Below are positions 9,082 to 17,715 of a DNA stretch of 64,000 nt, piece after piece (position 1 is the stretch's first letter; each line of letters opens with the position of its first letter). The position numbers and the translations under genes are program-made. This DNA comes from Epilithonimonas hungarica. Its GTDB lineage: Bacteria > Bacteroidota > Bacteroidia > Flavobacteriales > Weeksellaceae. The DNA lies in NCBI RefSeq assembly GCF_900102265.1, contig NZ_FNBH01000004.1:1-64000 (forward strand), in the 5' to 3' direction. The notes beneath the pieces were generated by a model that saw only the letters and a program-made list of their open reading frames with translations, was not told the DNA's origin and searched no databases.

Positions 9082-10215
9082 ATGAAATCAAATTCAATAT
9101 ATATCTTATTAATCAGTTTTTCTCTACTCATCCAATGTAAAAAAGAAGAAGCTCCGAAGCAGGAAAAAAATCTCCCGAAAGACGAAAATATAGTCAATTT
9201 AACCGATGCCCAGATGAGAAATGCACCGATAGAAACAACAACACTTTCGTTAAAAAATATTGCTTCTACCCTGAAATTAAATGGAATGATCGATGTTCCG
9301 CCGCAAAATCTGGTTTCCGTAAGTATTCCTCTTGGAGGCTATCTGAAATCCAGCAATCTGCTTCCGGGAATGCCGGTATCTAAAGGTCAGGTGATTGCCG
9401 TGATAGAAAATCCACAGTTTATCCAGCTTCAACAGGATTACCTCATGGCAAAATCCAAAGCACGTTTTGCAGAATTGGATTACACCCGTCAAAAAACCCT
9501 GAATCAAAGTCAGGCAAGCAGCGATAAAGCCATGCAACTTGCCCAATCTGAAATGAACAGTCAAAGAATTTTAATGAATTCATTGTCGCAACAGTTAAGA
9601 CTCATCAATATCAATCCTGAATCTTTAAAATCGGGAAGCATTACGAAAAGTGTACCTGTTTATAGCTCGATTAATGGTTTTGTGAGCAAAGTGAATGTTA
9701 ATATCGGGAAATATGTAAATCCTTCGGATGTGCTATTTGAACTTATAAATCCGGATGACATTCATCTAAACCTCAAAGTTTATGAAAAAGATCTTCAGAG
9801 TCTTAGAAAGGGACAACGTTTTGTGGCTTATACCAATGCAGATCCGTCCAAAAAATATTATGGCGAAGTATTTTTAATTAGTAAAGATATTAATCCCGGA
9901 GGTTTGGTAGATGTGCATTGCCATTTTGATAAGTATGACCACAATCTGGTTCCGGGTATGTATATGAATGCAGAGATAGAAACCAGCACTTCTTTTTCCA
10001 ATGCCATTTCCGAAGACAGTGTGGTAAATTTTGAAGGGAAGGACTTTGTTTTTGTGGAAGAAAAAAAGCAAACTTATAGGCTCACTCCTGTAACATTGGG
10101 AGATACTGAAAACGGTTTTGTTCAGATTCTGAATTTTAATGATTTTAATAATAAAAAAATCGTAACCAAAAATGCCTATACACTTCTTATGAAGCTTAAA
10201 AATACAGAAGAATAG
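9082..10215 (+). CDS. CzcB/CusB-type periplasmic adaptor lipoprotein
   Basis: The 377-residue adaptor has a lipoprotein signal with Cys19 (LLIQCKK). It then has a barrel-sandwich lipoyl-like half (GGYLKSSNLLPGMPVSKGQVIAVIENP), a helical hairpin (about residues 110-180), the second lipoyl half (VYSSINGFVSKVNVNIGKYVNPSDVLFELINPD), a beta-barrel and a membrane-proximal domain. It joins the RND trimer to the outer membrane factor, which here is fused to the pump. It lies three bases after the pump gene and is surely co-transcribed. No Met-rich metal-binding loop typical of CusB is visible, which agrees with a CzcB-type role. Confidence 0.92.
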   Translation: MKSNSIYILLISFSLLIQCKKEEAPKQEKNLPKDENIVNLTDAQMRNAPIETTTLSLKNIASTLKLNGMIDVPPQNLVSVSIPLGGYLKSSNLLPGMPVSKGQVIAVIENPQFIQLQQDYLMAKSKARFAELDYTRQKTLNQSQASSDKAMQLAQSEMNSQRILMNSLSQQLRLININPESLKSGSITKSVPVYSSINGFVSKVNVNIGKYVNPSDVLFELINPDDIHLNLKVYEKDLQSLRKGQRFVAYTNADPSKKYYGEVFLISKDINPGGLVDVHCHFDKYDHNLVPGMYMNAEIETSTSFSNAISEDSVVNFEGKDFVFVEEKKQTYRLTPVTLGDTENGFVQILNFNDFNNKKIVTKNAYTLLMKLKNTEE

Positions 10216-10264
10216 CTTTTGATAAATGAATAAGTACTTTAAAAATCAAGTAAAATATAAAATA

Positions 10265-10729
10265 ATGAAAACATCATCTTTAATAAAAACAGGAGCCGGA
10301 TTTGTTATACTATTGATAATTGCTATTCAGTTTTTTGATACGGATAAAAATATATCAGCTACTCCTTCGGAAAATGCAATTGAAAAACATTATCAGGTGT
10401 CATCTCATGTACAGAGTTTATTAAAAACAAGCTGTTATGACTGTCATTGTAACAATACAGCTTATCCATGGTATAATCATATACAGCTGGTAAAATGGTG
10501 GTTGGCAGATCATGTCAATTCAGGAAAGAGGCATTTGAATTTTGATGAATTTAATACCTATACTAAAGAAAGAAAATTGAAGAAATTAGATGAAATTGTC
10601 GAAACCGTTAAAGAGGGAGAAATGCCGCTTAGTTCGTATACAATAATCCATCATAATGCAAAATTATCTTCCACGGATAAATCGGAAATAGAAAAATGGG
10701 TGGTTCAGGTTAAAAAGGAGATCAATTAA
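10265..10729 (+). CDS. Haem-binding domain protein (CxxCH), membrane-anchored
   Basis: Starting at the ATG at 10265, the protein has 154 residues with one N-terminal signal anchor and then a haem-binding domain of the Bacteroidota type. The sequence CYDCH is the c-type haem attachment motif, followed by NNTAYPWYNHIQ. A second upstream ATG (10226) would add 13 residues without a signal-like character and is less likely. It lies 49 bp after the adaptor gene, so it may be the last gene of the efflux operon. Its haem could serve redox sensing or electron transfer; the precise role is unknown. Confidence 0.8.
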   Translation: MKTSSLIKTGAGFVILLIIAIQFFDTDKNISATPSENAIEKHYQVSSHVQSLLKTSCYDCHCNNTAYPWYNHIQLVKWWLADHVNSGKRHLNFDEFNTYTKERKLKKLDEIVETVKEGEMPLSSYTIIHHNAKLSSTDKSEIEKWVVQVKKEIN

Positions 10730-10800
10730 TAATTAAAATCATCAATATTATTCTGTTATGACAAAAACATTCAGTAATTTTAATACTACATCCATTTCAC

Positions 10801-13308
10801 ATGAATTATAATATCCCTGAAAATCTCAAAGGTCTTACAGAAGCGGAAGTGGAAGCTTCCCGAAAAAAATACGGATATAACCGGCTTGAAGCGGTTAAAA
10901 AAGAAACATGGGCAGATATGCTTATTGATATTCTGAAAGAACCCATGCTTATTTTATTGATATGTGTTTCACTTATCTATGTAATCATAGGTGACTATGG
11001 TGAGGCTTTATTTATGTTGGTTGCGATAATAGGAGTTACGGCTATCTCTTTCTATCAGGATAACCGAAGTAAAAAGGCCCTGGAAGAACTTGAAAAATTG
11101 AACGAGCCTTTAAGTACGGTCATAAGAAATTCAAAGATTATTAAAATACCCACTTTTGAAATTGCTGTGGGAGATCTCTGTATTACCGAAGAAGGAAATC
11201 TGATCAATGCAGATGGTACCATTGTACATAGCAATGATTTTTCCGTTAATCAGTCTTCACTTACAGGGGAGAGCTTCTCTGTTTTTAAAGACAGCAAATC
11301 AGAAGATAATAAAGTATATAGCGGAACAATTACTGTTTCCGGACTTGCAGTTTTTGAGGTAGAGCAAATAGGAAAAGAAACCAAAGTAGGAAAAATAGGA
11401 CAGTCTATACTGGGGATAAAGGAAGAAATATCTCCTTTACAGCTCCAGATCCGGAATTTTGTAAAAGGTATGGCTATTATTGGGCTGATTATCTTTATGG
11501 CGGTATGTATTTTTAGTTATATTAAAACGGAAGACTTTGTGACCAGCTTATTAAGCGGTTTGACTTTGGCGATGTCTGTACTTCCTGAGGAAATTCCTGT
11601 AGCTTTTACCACCTTTATGGCTTTGGGGGCCTGGAAGCTGATGCGGGAAGGAATTATTATCAAACGAAGCAGTATTGTCGAAACGTTGGGAAGTGTTACA
11701 GTGATATGTACAGATAAAACGGGAACAATTACCGAAAACTCAATGCAGCTAAAGCATCTTTATGATTATAAGTCTGATACGATTTACGAACAGGAGAATT
11801 TCAAAACAAAAGAGCTGGATGAACTTATTGATTATGCGATGTGGAGCAGTGAACCAGTTCCGTTTGATCCGATGGAAATAACCTTACATAAGATTTATGA
11901 GCAGACTCAGGATTCTGACGACAGAAAAAATTATCAGTTATTTCATGAATATCCGTTGGAAGGAAAACCTCCTATGATGACCCATCTTTTTGAAAATGAA
12001 CAAAAAGAGAGAATTATTGCGGCAAAAGGTGCTCCTGAAGCAATCCTTACTGTTTCTGAACTTTCAGAAGAGGAAAAGAATAAAATCAGAAATATTGTAA
12101 AAGAATTTGGTGAACAGGGATATCGGGTTCTTGGAGTTGCTAAATCTCATTTCGAAGGAAATAATTTCCCTGAAAACCAACAGGATTTTAGTTTTGAATT
12201 TTTAGGACTGACCGCATTTTATGATCCTCCAAAAAAAGAAATAAAAGAAGTTCTTCAGCATATTTATAACGCAGGGATTAAGGTAAAGGTAATTACGGGG
12301 GATAATGCGGATACCACAAAGGCCATTGCATTGCAGGCCGGGATTATCAATAATGCTCCGGCCGTTAATGGGAGTGACGTCACCGCAAGTTCAGAAGATG
12401 ATTTAATGAAGCTTTCTGAAAAAACGACTCTGTTTACAAGAATGTTTCCTGAAGCAAAGCTTGAAGTGGTGAATGCGCTGAAAGCACAGGGTAACGTAGT
12501 GGCCATGTTGGGAGATGGAGTGAACGACGGACCTGCATTAAAAGCTGCCCATATAGGAGTCGCAATGGGAAATAAAGGAACCGAAATTGCCAAATCAGCA
12601 GCAGCACTCGTCATTACGAATGATGATCTTGAAAAGCTGGTAGTAGGAATTGCTGCGGGGCGGAGAATTTATGCCAATATCAAAAAAGCTGTTCAGTATA
12701 TTATTTCTATTCATATTCCCATTATCCTTACAGTTTCTTTGCCTTTATTCCTGGGATGGGTATTCCCTCACATATTTACTCCGGTTCACGTTATTTTTCT
12801 TGAACTGGTAATGGGACCTACCTGTTCTATTGTATATGAAAATGAGCCTATTGAAAAAGATGAAATGCAAAGACCTCCAAGAGTGCTTACAGATACATTT
12901 CTGAACTGGAGGGAGCTTATGGTAAGTATTATTCAGGGACTGGTTATCACAGCTGGAATACTATGGATATATCAACATTCTGTCCATCTGGGGAATGATG
13001 AGCCTACAACAAGAGCTTGGGTGTTCAGTACTTTAATATTTGCGAATATTTTACTGAGTTTGGTAAATCGATCTTTCCATTACAGTATTTTTGAAAGCTT
13101 TAAAAATCGTAATTATTTATTAGCAGGGATTTCCGTGTTGGTTCTTGTATTATTGTTTGTTATTCTATATGTAAAGCCGGTATCAGGATTTTTTAGTGTA
13201 GCGCCTCTTACAGTAAAAGAATTAGGATTGACATTCCTTACTGCTGCAGTTTCTGTGTTTTGGTTTGAGATTTATAAGCTTCTAAAAAGGCTTTTGGAAA
13301 GGAAATAA
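10801..13308 (+). CDS. P2-type cation-transporting ATPase
   Basis: An 835-residue P-type ATPase with the cation_ATPase_N domain (residues 5-70), the TGES dephosphorylation loop, the phosphorylation motif CTDKTGT with Asp305, a nucleotide-binding domain (KGAPEA), TGDN and GDGVNDGPALK hinge motifs, and about ten transmembrane helices. The TM4 motif is PEEIP, where Ca2+ pumps usually have PEGLP. P2 enzymes with PEEIP occur widely in bacteria and their ion is uncertain (Ca2+ or another divalent cation). There is no N-terminal heavy-metal CxxC domain, so it is not a CopA/ZntA type. It stands alone between the efflux operon and the Crp/Fnr gene. Confidence 0.88.
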   Translation: MNYNIPENLKGLTEAEVEASRKKYGYNRLEAVKKETWADMLIDILKEPMLILLICVSLIYVIIGDYGEALFMLVAIIGVTAISFYQDNRSKKALEELEKLNEPLSTVIRNSKIIKIPTFEIAVGDLCITEEGNLINADGTIVHSNDFSVNQSSLTGESFSVFKDSKSEDNKVYSGTITVSGLAVFEVEQIGKETKVGKIGQSILGIKEEISPLQLQIRNFVKGMAIIGLIIFMAVCIFSYIKTEDFVTSLLSGLTLAMSVLPEEIPVAFTTFMALGAWKLMREGIIIKRSSIVETLGSVTVICTDKTGTITENSMQLKHLYDYKSDTIYEQENFKTKELDELIDYAMWSSEPVPFDPMEITLHKIYEQTQDSDDRKNYQLFHEYPLEGKPPMMTHLFENEQKERIIAAKGAPEAILTVSELSEEEKNKIRNIVKEFGEQGYRVLGVAKSHFEGNNFPENQQDFSFEFLGLTAFYDPPKKEIKEVLQHIYNAGIKVKVITGDNADTTKAIALQAGIINNAPAVNGSDVTASSEDDLMKLSEKTTLFTRMFPEAKLEVVNALKAQGNVVAMLGDGVNDGPALKAAHIGVAMGNKGTEIAKSAAALVITNDDLEKLVVGIAAGRRIYANIKKAVQYIISIHIPIILTVSLPLFLGWVFPHIFTPVHVIFLELVMGPTCSIVYENEPIEKDEMQRPPRVLTDTFLNWRELMVSIIQGLVITAGILWIYQHSVHLGNDEPTTRAWVFSTLIFANILLSLVNRSFHYSIFESFKNRNYLLAGISVLVLVLLFVILYVKPVSGFFSVAPLTVKELGLTFLTAAVSVFWFEIYKLLKRLLERK

Positions 13309-13521
13309 AAAATAATGATTCTTAACCATAAGGAAACGGAATAATTGAAGATGATTTTAGAGAGAAACCATAGTCTTTTTTATTGGTTTACTATCGAAAA
13401 GTTCATTATAGTACTGAAGGATGTTTAAAAGTTGTAGGATAAACATATAATACCTTTAAATATATGATTTTTTATTAATAAAAGAATGACTAAATGCAAA
13501 AGTAAAATGATTAATTATTTT

Positions 13522-13529
13522 TATATTTG
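13522..13529 (+). promoter_or_regulatory. Candidate -7 box (TATATTTG) at the start of the Crp/Fnr gene
   Basis: TATATTTG fits TAnnTTTG but ends only three bases before the preferred ATG at 13533. In AT-rich DNA this may be chance. If real, the mRNA would start at or inside the start codon. Confidence 0.25.
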
Positions 13530-13532
13530 AGA

Positions 13533-14141
13533 ATGAATATTTATGAAATAGTAGATCCTGAATTCAAGAAAGAAATTACGGAGAGTCGTGACTTAAAACT
13601 GTTCCCTGCGGGTACTGTAATTTTAGATATTGATTCCTATGTAAATTATATTCCGCTAGTGATGTCAGGTAGTGTTAAAGTCGTACGGACAGAAGAAGAT
13701 GGAAGAGAAATTCTTCTCTATTATCTGACTCCGGGAGAAAGTTGTATCTCATCGATACTTTCCGGGCTTACACAGGATACCTCAAAAGTTAAGGCTGTAG
13801 TAGAGGAAGATGCCGAAATTTTAATGCTTTCTTTAGTAAAAGCTAAGGAGTGGCTTACAAAATATCCGGAATGGTCAACTTTTGTCTTTGAACTTTACCA
13901 CAAAAGATTTGAAGATCTGGTTACGATGGTCAACTCTATTGCTTTCCAAAAAGTAGATGCAAGGATTCTCTATTTATTAGATCAGAAATCCCAACTATAC
14001 AAGTCTAAAGAACTTAATGTAACCCACCAGCAATTGGCGGACGAACTCGGAATTACAAGAGAAGCCGTTAGCCGTGTTCTCAAACAGATTGAAACGGACG
14101 GTAAAATAAAACTTTCCCGAAATAAAATTACCCTATTGTAA
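13533..14141 (+). CDS. Crp/Fnr-family transcriptional regulator
   Basis: The ATG at 13533 is preferred over an in-frame TTG six bases earlier. The 202-residue protein has an N-terminal cyclic-nucleotide-binding-type beta-roll (LFPAGTVILDIDSYVNYIPLVMSGSVKVVRTEEDG), a dimerisation helix and a C-terminal winged HTH with recognition segment LADELGITREAVSRVLKQI. It lacks the four-Cys Fe-S set of Fnr; a single Cys lies in the roll (GESCISS). The neighbours and the operators found here suggest that it senses a sulfur or redox signal. Its own stop codon forms part of the CRP-like operator of the next operon, and TGTAA-N6-TCAC sites recur upstream of three other sulfur or efflux operons. It is the prime candidate for binding them. 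Confidence 0.92.
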   Translation: MNIYEIVDPEFKKEITESRDLKLFPAGTVILDIDSYVNYIPLVMSGSVKVVRTEEDGREILLYYLTPGESCISSILSGLTQDTSKVKAVVEEDAEILMLSLVKAKEWLTKYPEWSTFVFELYHKRFEDLVTMVNSIAFQKVDARILYLLDQKSQLYKSKELNVTHQQLADELGITREAVSRVLKQIETDGKIKLSRNKITLL

Positions 14142-14181
14142 CCTTCATCACTGACAGGCTTTTATCCACACCTTACATTTG
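14137..14181 (+). promoter_or_regulatory. CRP-like operator plus -7 box (rhodanese-OsmC operon)
   Basis: TGTAA-N6-TCACT at 14137-14152 is a CRP-type dyad (consensus TGTGA-N6-TCACA). The -7 box TACATTTG is at 14174-14181. The site centre (14144.5) is 36.5 bp from the end of the -7 box, about -41 from the likely transcription start, which is the class II activator position. The operator contains the regulator's TAA stop codon. Confidence 0.7.
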
Positions 14182-14206
14182 TATCATCAATTTAAAAATC
14201 AATAAA

Positions 14207-14518
14207 ATGTTAGATGCAATAAAAAACCTTTTCGGAATGGAGAAAACCGACTATGCGGCGCTTTTAAAAGAAGGTGCTGTAATCCTTGATGTAAGAAGCA
14301 AAAGCGAATATGACGGAGGACATATCAAAAATTCTATCAATATTCCTGTTGACCAGCTTCAGAAGAATCTTTCGAAACTGAAGGATAAAAAAAAACCTAT
14401 TATTACCTGTTGTGCCTCGGGAATGAGAAGCGCTTCGGCTAAAAGCATTCTTCAGAATAATGGCTATAAAAATGTACACAATGGCGGTGGATGGTCAAGT
14501 TTAAACAATAAAATCTAA
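14207..14518 (+). CDS. Single-domain rhodanese (sulfurtransferase)
   Basis: The 103-residue protein is one rhodanese domain: ILDVRSKSEYDGGHIKNSINIP, then the active-site loop CCASGMRS, in which Cys69 should carry the persulfide. The loop CxSGxR matches thiosulfate or persulfide sulfurtransferases of the GlpE/PspE/CstA-like size class. No signal peptide is present, so it acts in the cytoplasm. It is first in a two-gene operon with OsmC and lies under the CRP-like promoter just downstream of the regulator gene. It probably moves sulfane sulfur between low-molecular-weight persulfides and protein acceptors. Confidence 0.92.
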   Translation: MLDAIKNLFGMEKTDYAALLKEGAVILDVRSKSEYDGGHIKNSINIPVDQLQKNLSKLKDKKKPIITCCASGMRSASAKSILQNNGYKNVHNGGGWSSLNNKI

Positions 14519-14523
14519 TACTG

Positions 14524-14958
14524 ATGGAAGCACATTTTTATAACGTAAACATTTCCTGGAAACAGGACAGGAAAGGGGAAATGTCTTCACCGGAACTTTC
14601 TCAATCTGTAGAAATCGCAACACCTCCGCAGTTTTCGAAAGGAGTAGAAAATATCTGGTCACCCGAACATCTTTTCACCGCAGCAGTAAGCAGTTGTCTG
14701 ATGACGACTTTTCTGGCAATTGCAGAAAATTCTAAATTGGATTTTGTAAATTTTGAATGCAGTTCTAAGGGAAAATTAGAACAGGTTGAAGGAAAATTCC
14801 TGATGACAGAAGTTATTCTGGAACCTGTCGTTACTATAAAAAATGAATCGGACAGAGAAAAGGCTGAACGTGTTCTCCAGAAATCCGAAGCGAACTGTTT
14901 GATATCTAATTCGGTGAAGTCTAAAATTACAATGATTCCGCAAATAAGTTTGATGTAG
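14524..14958 (+). CDS. OsmC/Ohr-family protein
   Basis: The 144-residue protein has the OsmC fold signature. The first Cys is in FTAAVSSCLMTTFLAIAE and the second in KSEANCLISNSVK; together they form the peroxidatic or persulfide-reacting pair. WSPEHLFTAAVSSC is the typical central helix. Family members reduce organic hydroperoxides; some OsmC-like proteins occur with rhodaneses and probably handle persulfides. It starts six bases after the rhodanese stop, so the two are co-transcribed. A hairpin terminator lies 27 bp after its stop. Confidence 0.9.
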   Translation: MEAHFYNVNISWKQDRKGEMSSPELSQSVEIATPPQFSKGVENIWSPEHLFTAAVSSCLMTTFLAIAENSKLDFVNFECSSKGKLEQVEGKFLMTEVILEPVVTIKNESDREKAERVLQKSEANCLISNSVKSKITMIPQISLM

Positions 14959-14984
14959 TGTTTATTTCCATAGTTTATAATGTG

Positions 14985-15008
14985 ACCGCCTTTGCAGGCG
15001 GTTTTTTT
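14985..15008 (+). terminator. Intrinsic terminator after osmC-type gene
   Basis: ACCGCC pairs with GGCGGT around TTTGCA, followed by a run of seven T. It ends the rhodanese-OsmC transcript. Confidence 0.85.
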
Positions 15009-15034
15009 ATTGATGCTTCGAAAAAAATCTCTTA

Positions 15035-15079
15035 TGTAACTTTCATCACTGTACACGTGATTCCGCCAATCTAATTTTG
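15035..15079 (+). promoter_or_regulatory. CRP-like operator plus -7 box (TolC-HlyD-RND operon)
   Basis: TGTAA-N6-TCACT at 15035-15050 and -7 box TAATTTTG at 15072-15079. Centre-to-box distance is 36.5 bp, the same as at the rhodanese promoter. Eleven of the 16 operator positions define both half-sites and match exactly between the two. Confidence 0.7.
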
Positions 15080-15096
15080 TCTTAAAATTAGAAAGA

Positions 15097-16404
15097 ATGA
15101 AAAAAGTGTTCACCTTCATCATTTCAACAAGCTTTTTTGCTTCGGCATTTTCACAGCAAACCGTAATGATTTCCAGAGCCGAAATTGAATCCAAATCGCT
15201 CGACGAAAACCTTCAGGTCAAAATGGCAAAAAGCGAAGCCAGCCTTGCTCAAACCGAACTTCTAGGAACACGTGCAATGTATCTTCCGAATGTGACCGCA
15301 TCTTACACCTTTACCAATACCAATAATCCTTTAATGGCGTTTGGCTCGAAGCTGAATCAGGAACGTATTACAATGATGGATTTCAATCCGGATAATCTGA
15401 ACAGTCCAAAAAGCATCTCCAATTTTGGGACAAAAGTTGAAGTTCAGCAGCCGATTATCAATATGGATGCGGTGTATCAGAAGAAAGCAGGACAAATCAA
15501 AGCCGATGTTCTAAACATAAAAACCGAACGCACCAAAGAATATGTGCAGTTTGAGTTGAAGAAAGCCTATATGATGCTTCAGTTGGCGTACAAAATGAAA
15601 GAAACGCTGGAAAATGCAAAGGAAACAACACTTGCCAACAAAAAGGTCATCGATAATTATTTTAAAAACGGAATGATTCAGAAATCGGAAGTTTTGTATA
15701 TGGATGTTCGTATTAGTGAAATCGACAGCCAGATTCAGTTGACAGATTCCAATATCAAAAATGCTTCGGATTATCTCTATTTTCTGTTGAATGAAGATTC
15801 AAAAGACAAAATTTTAAAACCGACCGAACCTTTGCAATATAATGGAAATTTGGTTGAAAACGACTTTTCATTAAATACTTCCCGAAAGGATTTGGAAGCG
15901 TACAATAAATCGTTGGAAGCCTGTATTTTAATGATAAAATCGTCCAAAGCAAAATTTCTTCCGAAACTGAACGCTTTTGGAAGCTGGGAAATGTACGACA
16001 ACAAAATTGTGCAATTTGATGCCAATGGATATTTGGTCGGATTTCAGTTATCTTGGAATGTTTTCGATGGTCTGAAGTCAAAATCCGAACAGGAAAAATA
16101 CAAATCCGAACTCCATAAAGCCCAGACCGAAATCGAACAATACACCAAGCAAAGTCAGTTGGAACTCAACAAAGCAGTGAGGTCGGTTCAGGATGCAGAC
16201 TCCAAAGTTACGTTCACGAAACAAGCTTGGGAACAGAGCCGGGAAGCCTATAGAATCAAAAAAAACCGGTATGACCAGGGCTTGGAAAAATCAGCGGATT
16301 TGCTTTCTGCCGAAACGTTGATGTCCCAAAAAGAGCTGGAATATCAGCAAGCCATTTTCGAGCATAACACAGCAATTGCTTATCTGGAATTTTTGAAGAA
16401 ATAA
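15097..16404 (+). CDS. TolC-family outer membrane factor
   Basis: The 435-residue protein has a signal peptide (cleavage near SAFSQQ) and two internally repeated OEP halves with long helices. The first strand pair is seen at LPNVTASYTFTNTNNPLMAFG and its repeat at LPKLNAFGSWEMYDNK. It forms the outer membrane exit duct of the tripartite pump encoded by the next two genes. It opens the operon behind a CRP-like promoter, which ties this pump to the same regulon as the sulfur genes. The substrate is unknown. Confidence 0.92.
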   Translation: MKKVFTFIISTSFFASAFSQQTVMISRAEIESKSLDENLQVKMAKSEASLAQTELLGTRAMYLPNVTASYTFTNTNNPLMAFGSKLNQERITMMDFNPDNLNSPKSISNFGTKVEVQQPIINMDAVYQKKAGQIKADVLNIKTERTKEYVQFELKKAYMMLQLAYKMKETLENAKETTLANKKVIDNYFKNGMIQKSEVLYMDVRISEIDSQIQLTDSNIKNASDYLYFLLNEDSKDKILKPTEPLQYNGNLVENDFSLNTSRKDLEAYNKSLEACILMIKSSKAKFLPKLNAFGSWEMYDNKIVQFDANGYLVGFQLSWNVFDGLKSKSEQEKYKSELHKAQTEIEQYTKQSQLELNKAVRSVQDADSKVTFTKQAWEQSREAYRIKKNRYDQGLEKSADLLSAETLMSQKELEYQQAIFEHNTAIAYLEFLKK

Positions 16405-16420
16405 ATCATCAAAAAATAGT

Positions 16421-16493
16421 GTCATTCTGAATGAAGTGAAACGGAATGAAGAATCTTTACGATGTATTTGGGATTCTTCATTTCTCGGAATAA
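16421..16493. repeat. Intergenic palindromic repeat (GTCATTCTGA type), copy 1
   Basis: It begins GTCATTCTGA, has GAATGAAGAATCT in the middle and ends TTTCTCGGAATAAC, so the outer arms are complementary and the whole can fold into a long hairpin. A related copy lies at 17622-17687. Both sit between genes of one operon. Confidence 0.75.
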
Positions 16494-16521
16494 CAAACGA
16501 AAATTAAATAAAATAATTACA

Positions 16522-17610
16522 ATGAAAAGATACATTTATTCAACATTAATTTTAGGAGCAATCACTTTGCAAAGTTGTTCCTCGGACCAGGAAAAATCAG
16601 CGATTAACACCGATGCTCCTGTTTCTGTAACCGTTCATAAGTCTGCAACGGCTTCGAACGGTGCTTTTCTCACGGCCAGCGGAAAACTAGTTGCAAAAAA
16701 CTCTGTTAATATTTCCACAAGAATGATGGGCTATATCACTGCAATGAAAGCAGAAGTCGGACAAAATGTAAGAGCGGGACAGCTTCTGGTAAGCATCAAT
16801 GCTACTGATATTCAGGCAAAAGGCGGACAAGCCAATGCACAGATTTCCCAGGCTCAGGCCAATTATAATATTGCCAAAAAAGATTACGAGAGATTTCAGA
16901 ATTTATATAAATCACAAAGTGCTTCCCAAAAAGAGCTTGACGATATGAGAGCCCGTTACGAGATGGCACAGGCAGGATTGCAGGCTGCACAACAGATGAA
17001 AAACGAAGTCAATGCGCAATACCGTTATACTAATGTAACGGCTCCTATTTCCGGAACTATTACGGCAAAATTTGCAGAGCAAGGTGATATGGCAAGTCCG
17101 GGAATGCCTTTGTTGACGATAGAATCGCAGTCATCTTTGCAGGCGCAGGTTCTGGTTTCCGAGCAAAACATCACACAAATCAACGAAGGAATGTCCGTTC
17201 AGGTCACTCTGAAATCCTTGAATAAGACGGTTTCCGGAACGGTTTCCGAAATCAGCAAATCGGCAGCCAATACTGGTGGACAATATATGGTGAAAATCAA
17301 CATTCATAATTCTGTGGATTTACTTCCGGGAATGTTTGTGAATGTGCAATTTCCTACCAAATCTTCAGAAGAAGTCAATCAGGATTTTCAGGAAAGTGTG
17401 ATGGTTCCGAAATCTGTTTTGGTTGAAAATGGTCAGTTGACAGGTGTTTATGTCGTGAGTTCACAAAATACGGCCGTTCTCAGATGGATAAAAACAGGAA
17501 AAACATTTGGTGACCAGGTTGAAGTTTTATCAGGTTTGGACTCTAAGGAAACGTATATCCTGACTTCGAATGGAAAATTGTATAACGGAGCAAAAATTCA
17601 AATTAAATAA
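16522..17610 (+). CDS. HlyD/MFP-family RND periplasmic adaptor lipoprotein
   Basis: The ATG at 16522 is chosen; an in-frame ATG at 16462 lies inside the intergenic repeat and would spoil the signal peptide. The 362-residue protein has lipobox Cys18 (LQSCSS), then a split biotinyl-lipoyl domain, a coiled-coil hairpin (about residues 85-160) and a beta-barrel. It bridges the RND pump to TolC. It is the middle gene of the tolC-hlyD-RND operon. Confidence 0.92.
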   Translation: MKRYIYSTLILGAITLQSCSSDQEKSAINTDAPVSVTVHKSATASNGAFLTASGKLVAKNSVNISTRMMGYITAMKAEVGQNVRAGQLLVSINATDIQAKGGQANAQISQAQANYNIAKKDYERFQNLYKSQSASQKELDDMRARYEMAQAGLQAAQQMKNEVNAQYRYTNVTAPISGTITAKFAEQGDMASPGMPLLTIESQSSLQAQVLVSEQNITQINEGMSVQVTLKSLNKTVSGTVSEISKSAANTGGQYMVKINIHNSVDLLPGMFVNVQFPTKSSEEVNQDFQESVMVPKSVLVENGQLTGVYVVSSQNTAVLRWIKTGKTFGDQVEVLSGLDSKETYILTSNGKLYNGAKIQIK

Positions 17611-17621
17611 AAAACTCTTCT

Positions 17622-17687
17622 GTCATTCTGAACGATACAAAGTGTAATGAAGAATCTCTGTTTGAGATTCCCCGTTCCTCGGAATGA
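17622..17687. repeat. Intergenic palindromic repeat (GTCATTCTGA type), copy 2
   Basis: It shares GTCATTCTGAA, TGAAGAATCT and the closing CTCGGAATGA with the copy at 16421-16493, with a different central loop. Related short palindromes are common between flavobacterial genes. Confidence 0.75.
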
Positions 17688-17715
17688 TAATTGTGATTTT
17701 TAATATTCAAAAATT

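Noticed and set aside
16462..16521. Upstream ATG extending the HlyD-family adaptor by 20 residues
   Set aside because: It lies inside the intergenic palindromic repeat and would destroy the lipoprotein signal; the ATG at 16522 gives a proper lipobox at Cys18.
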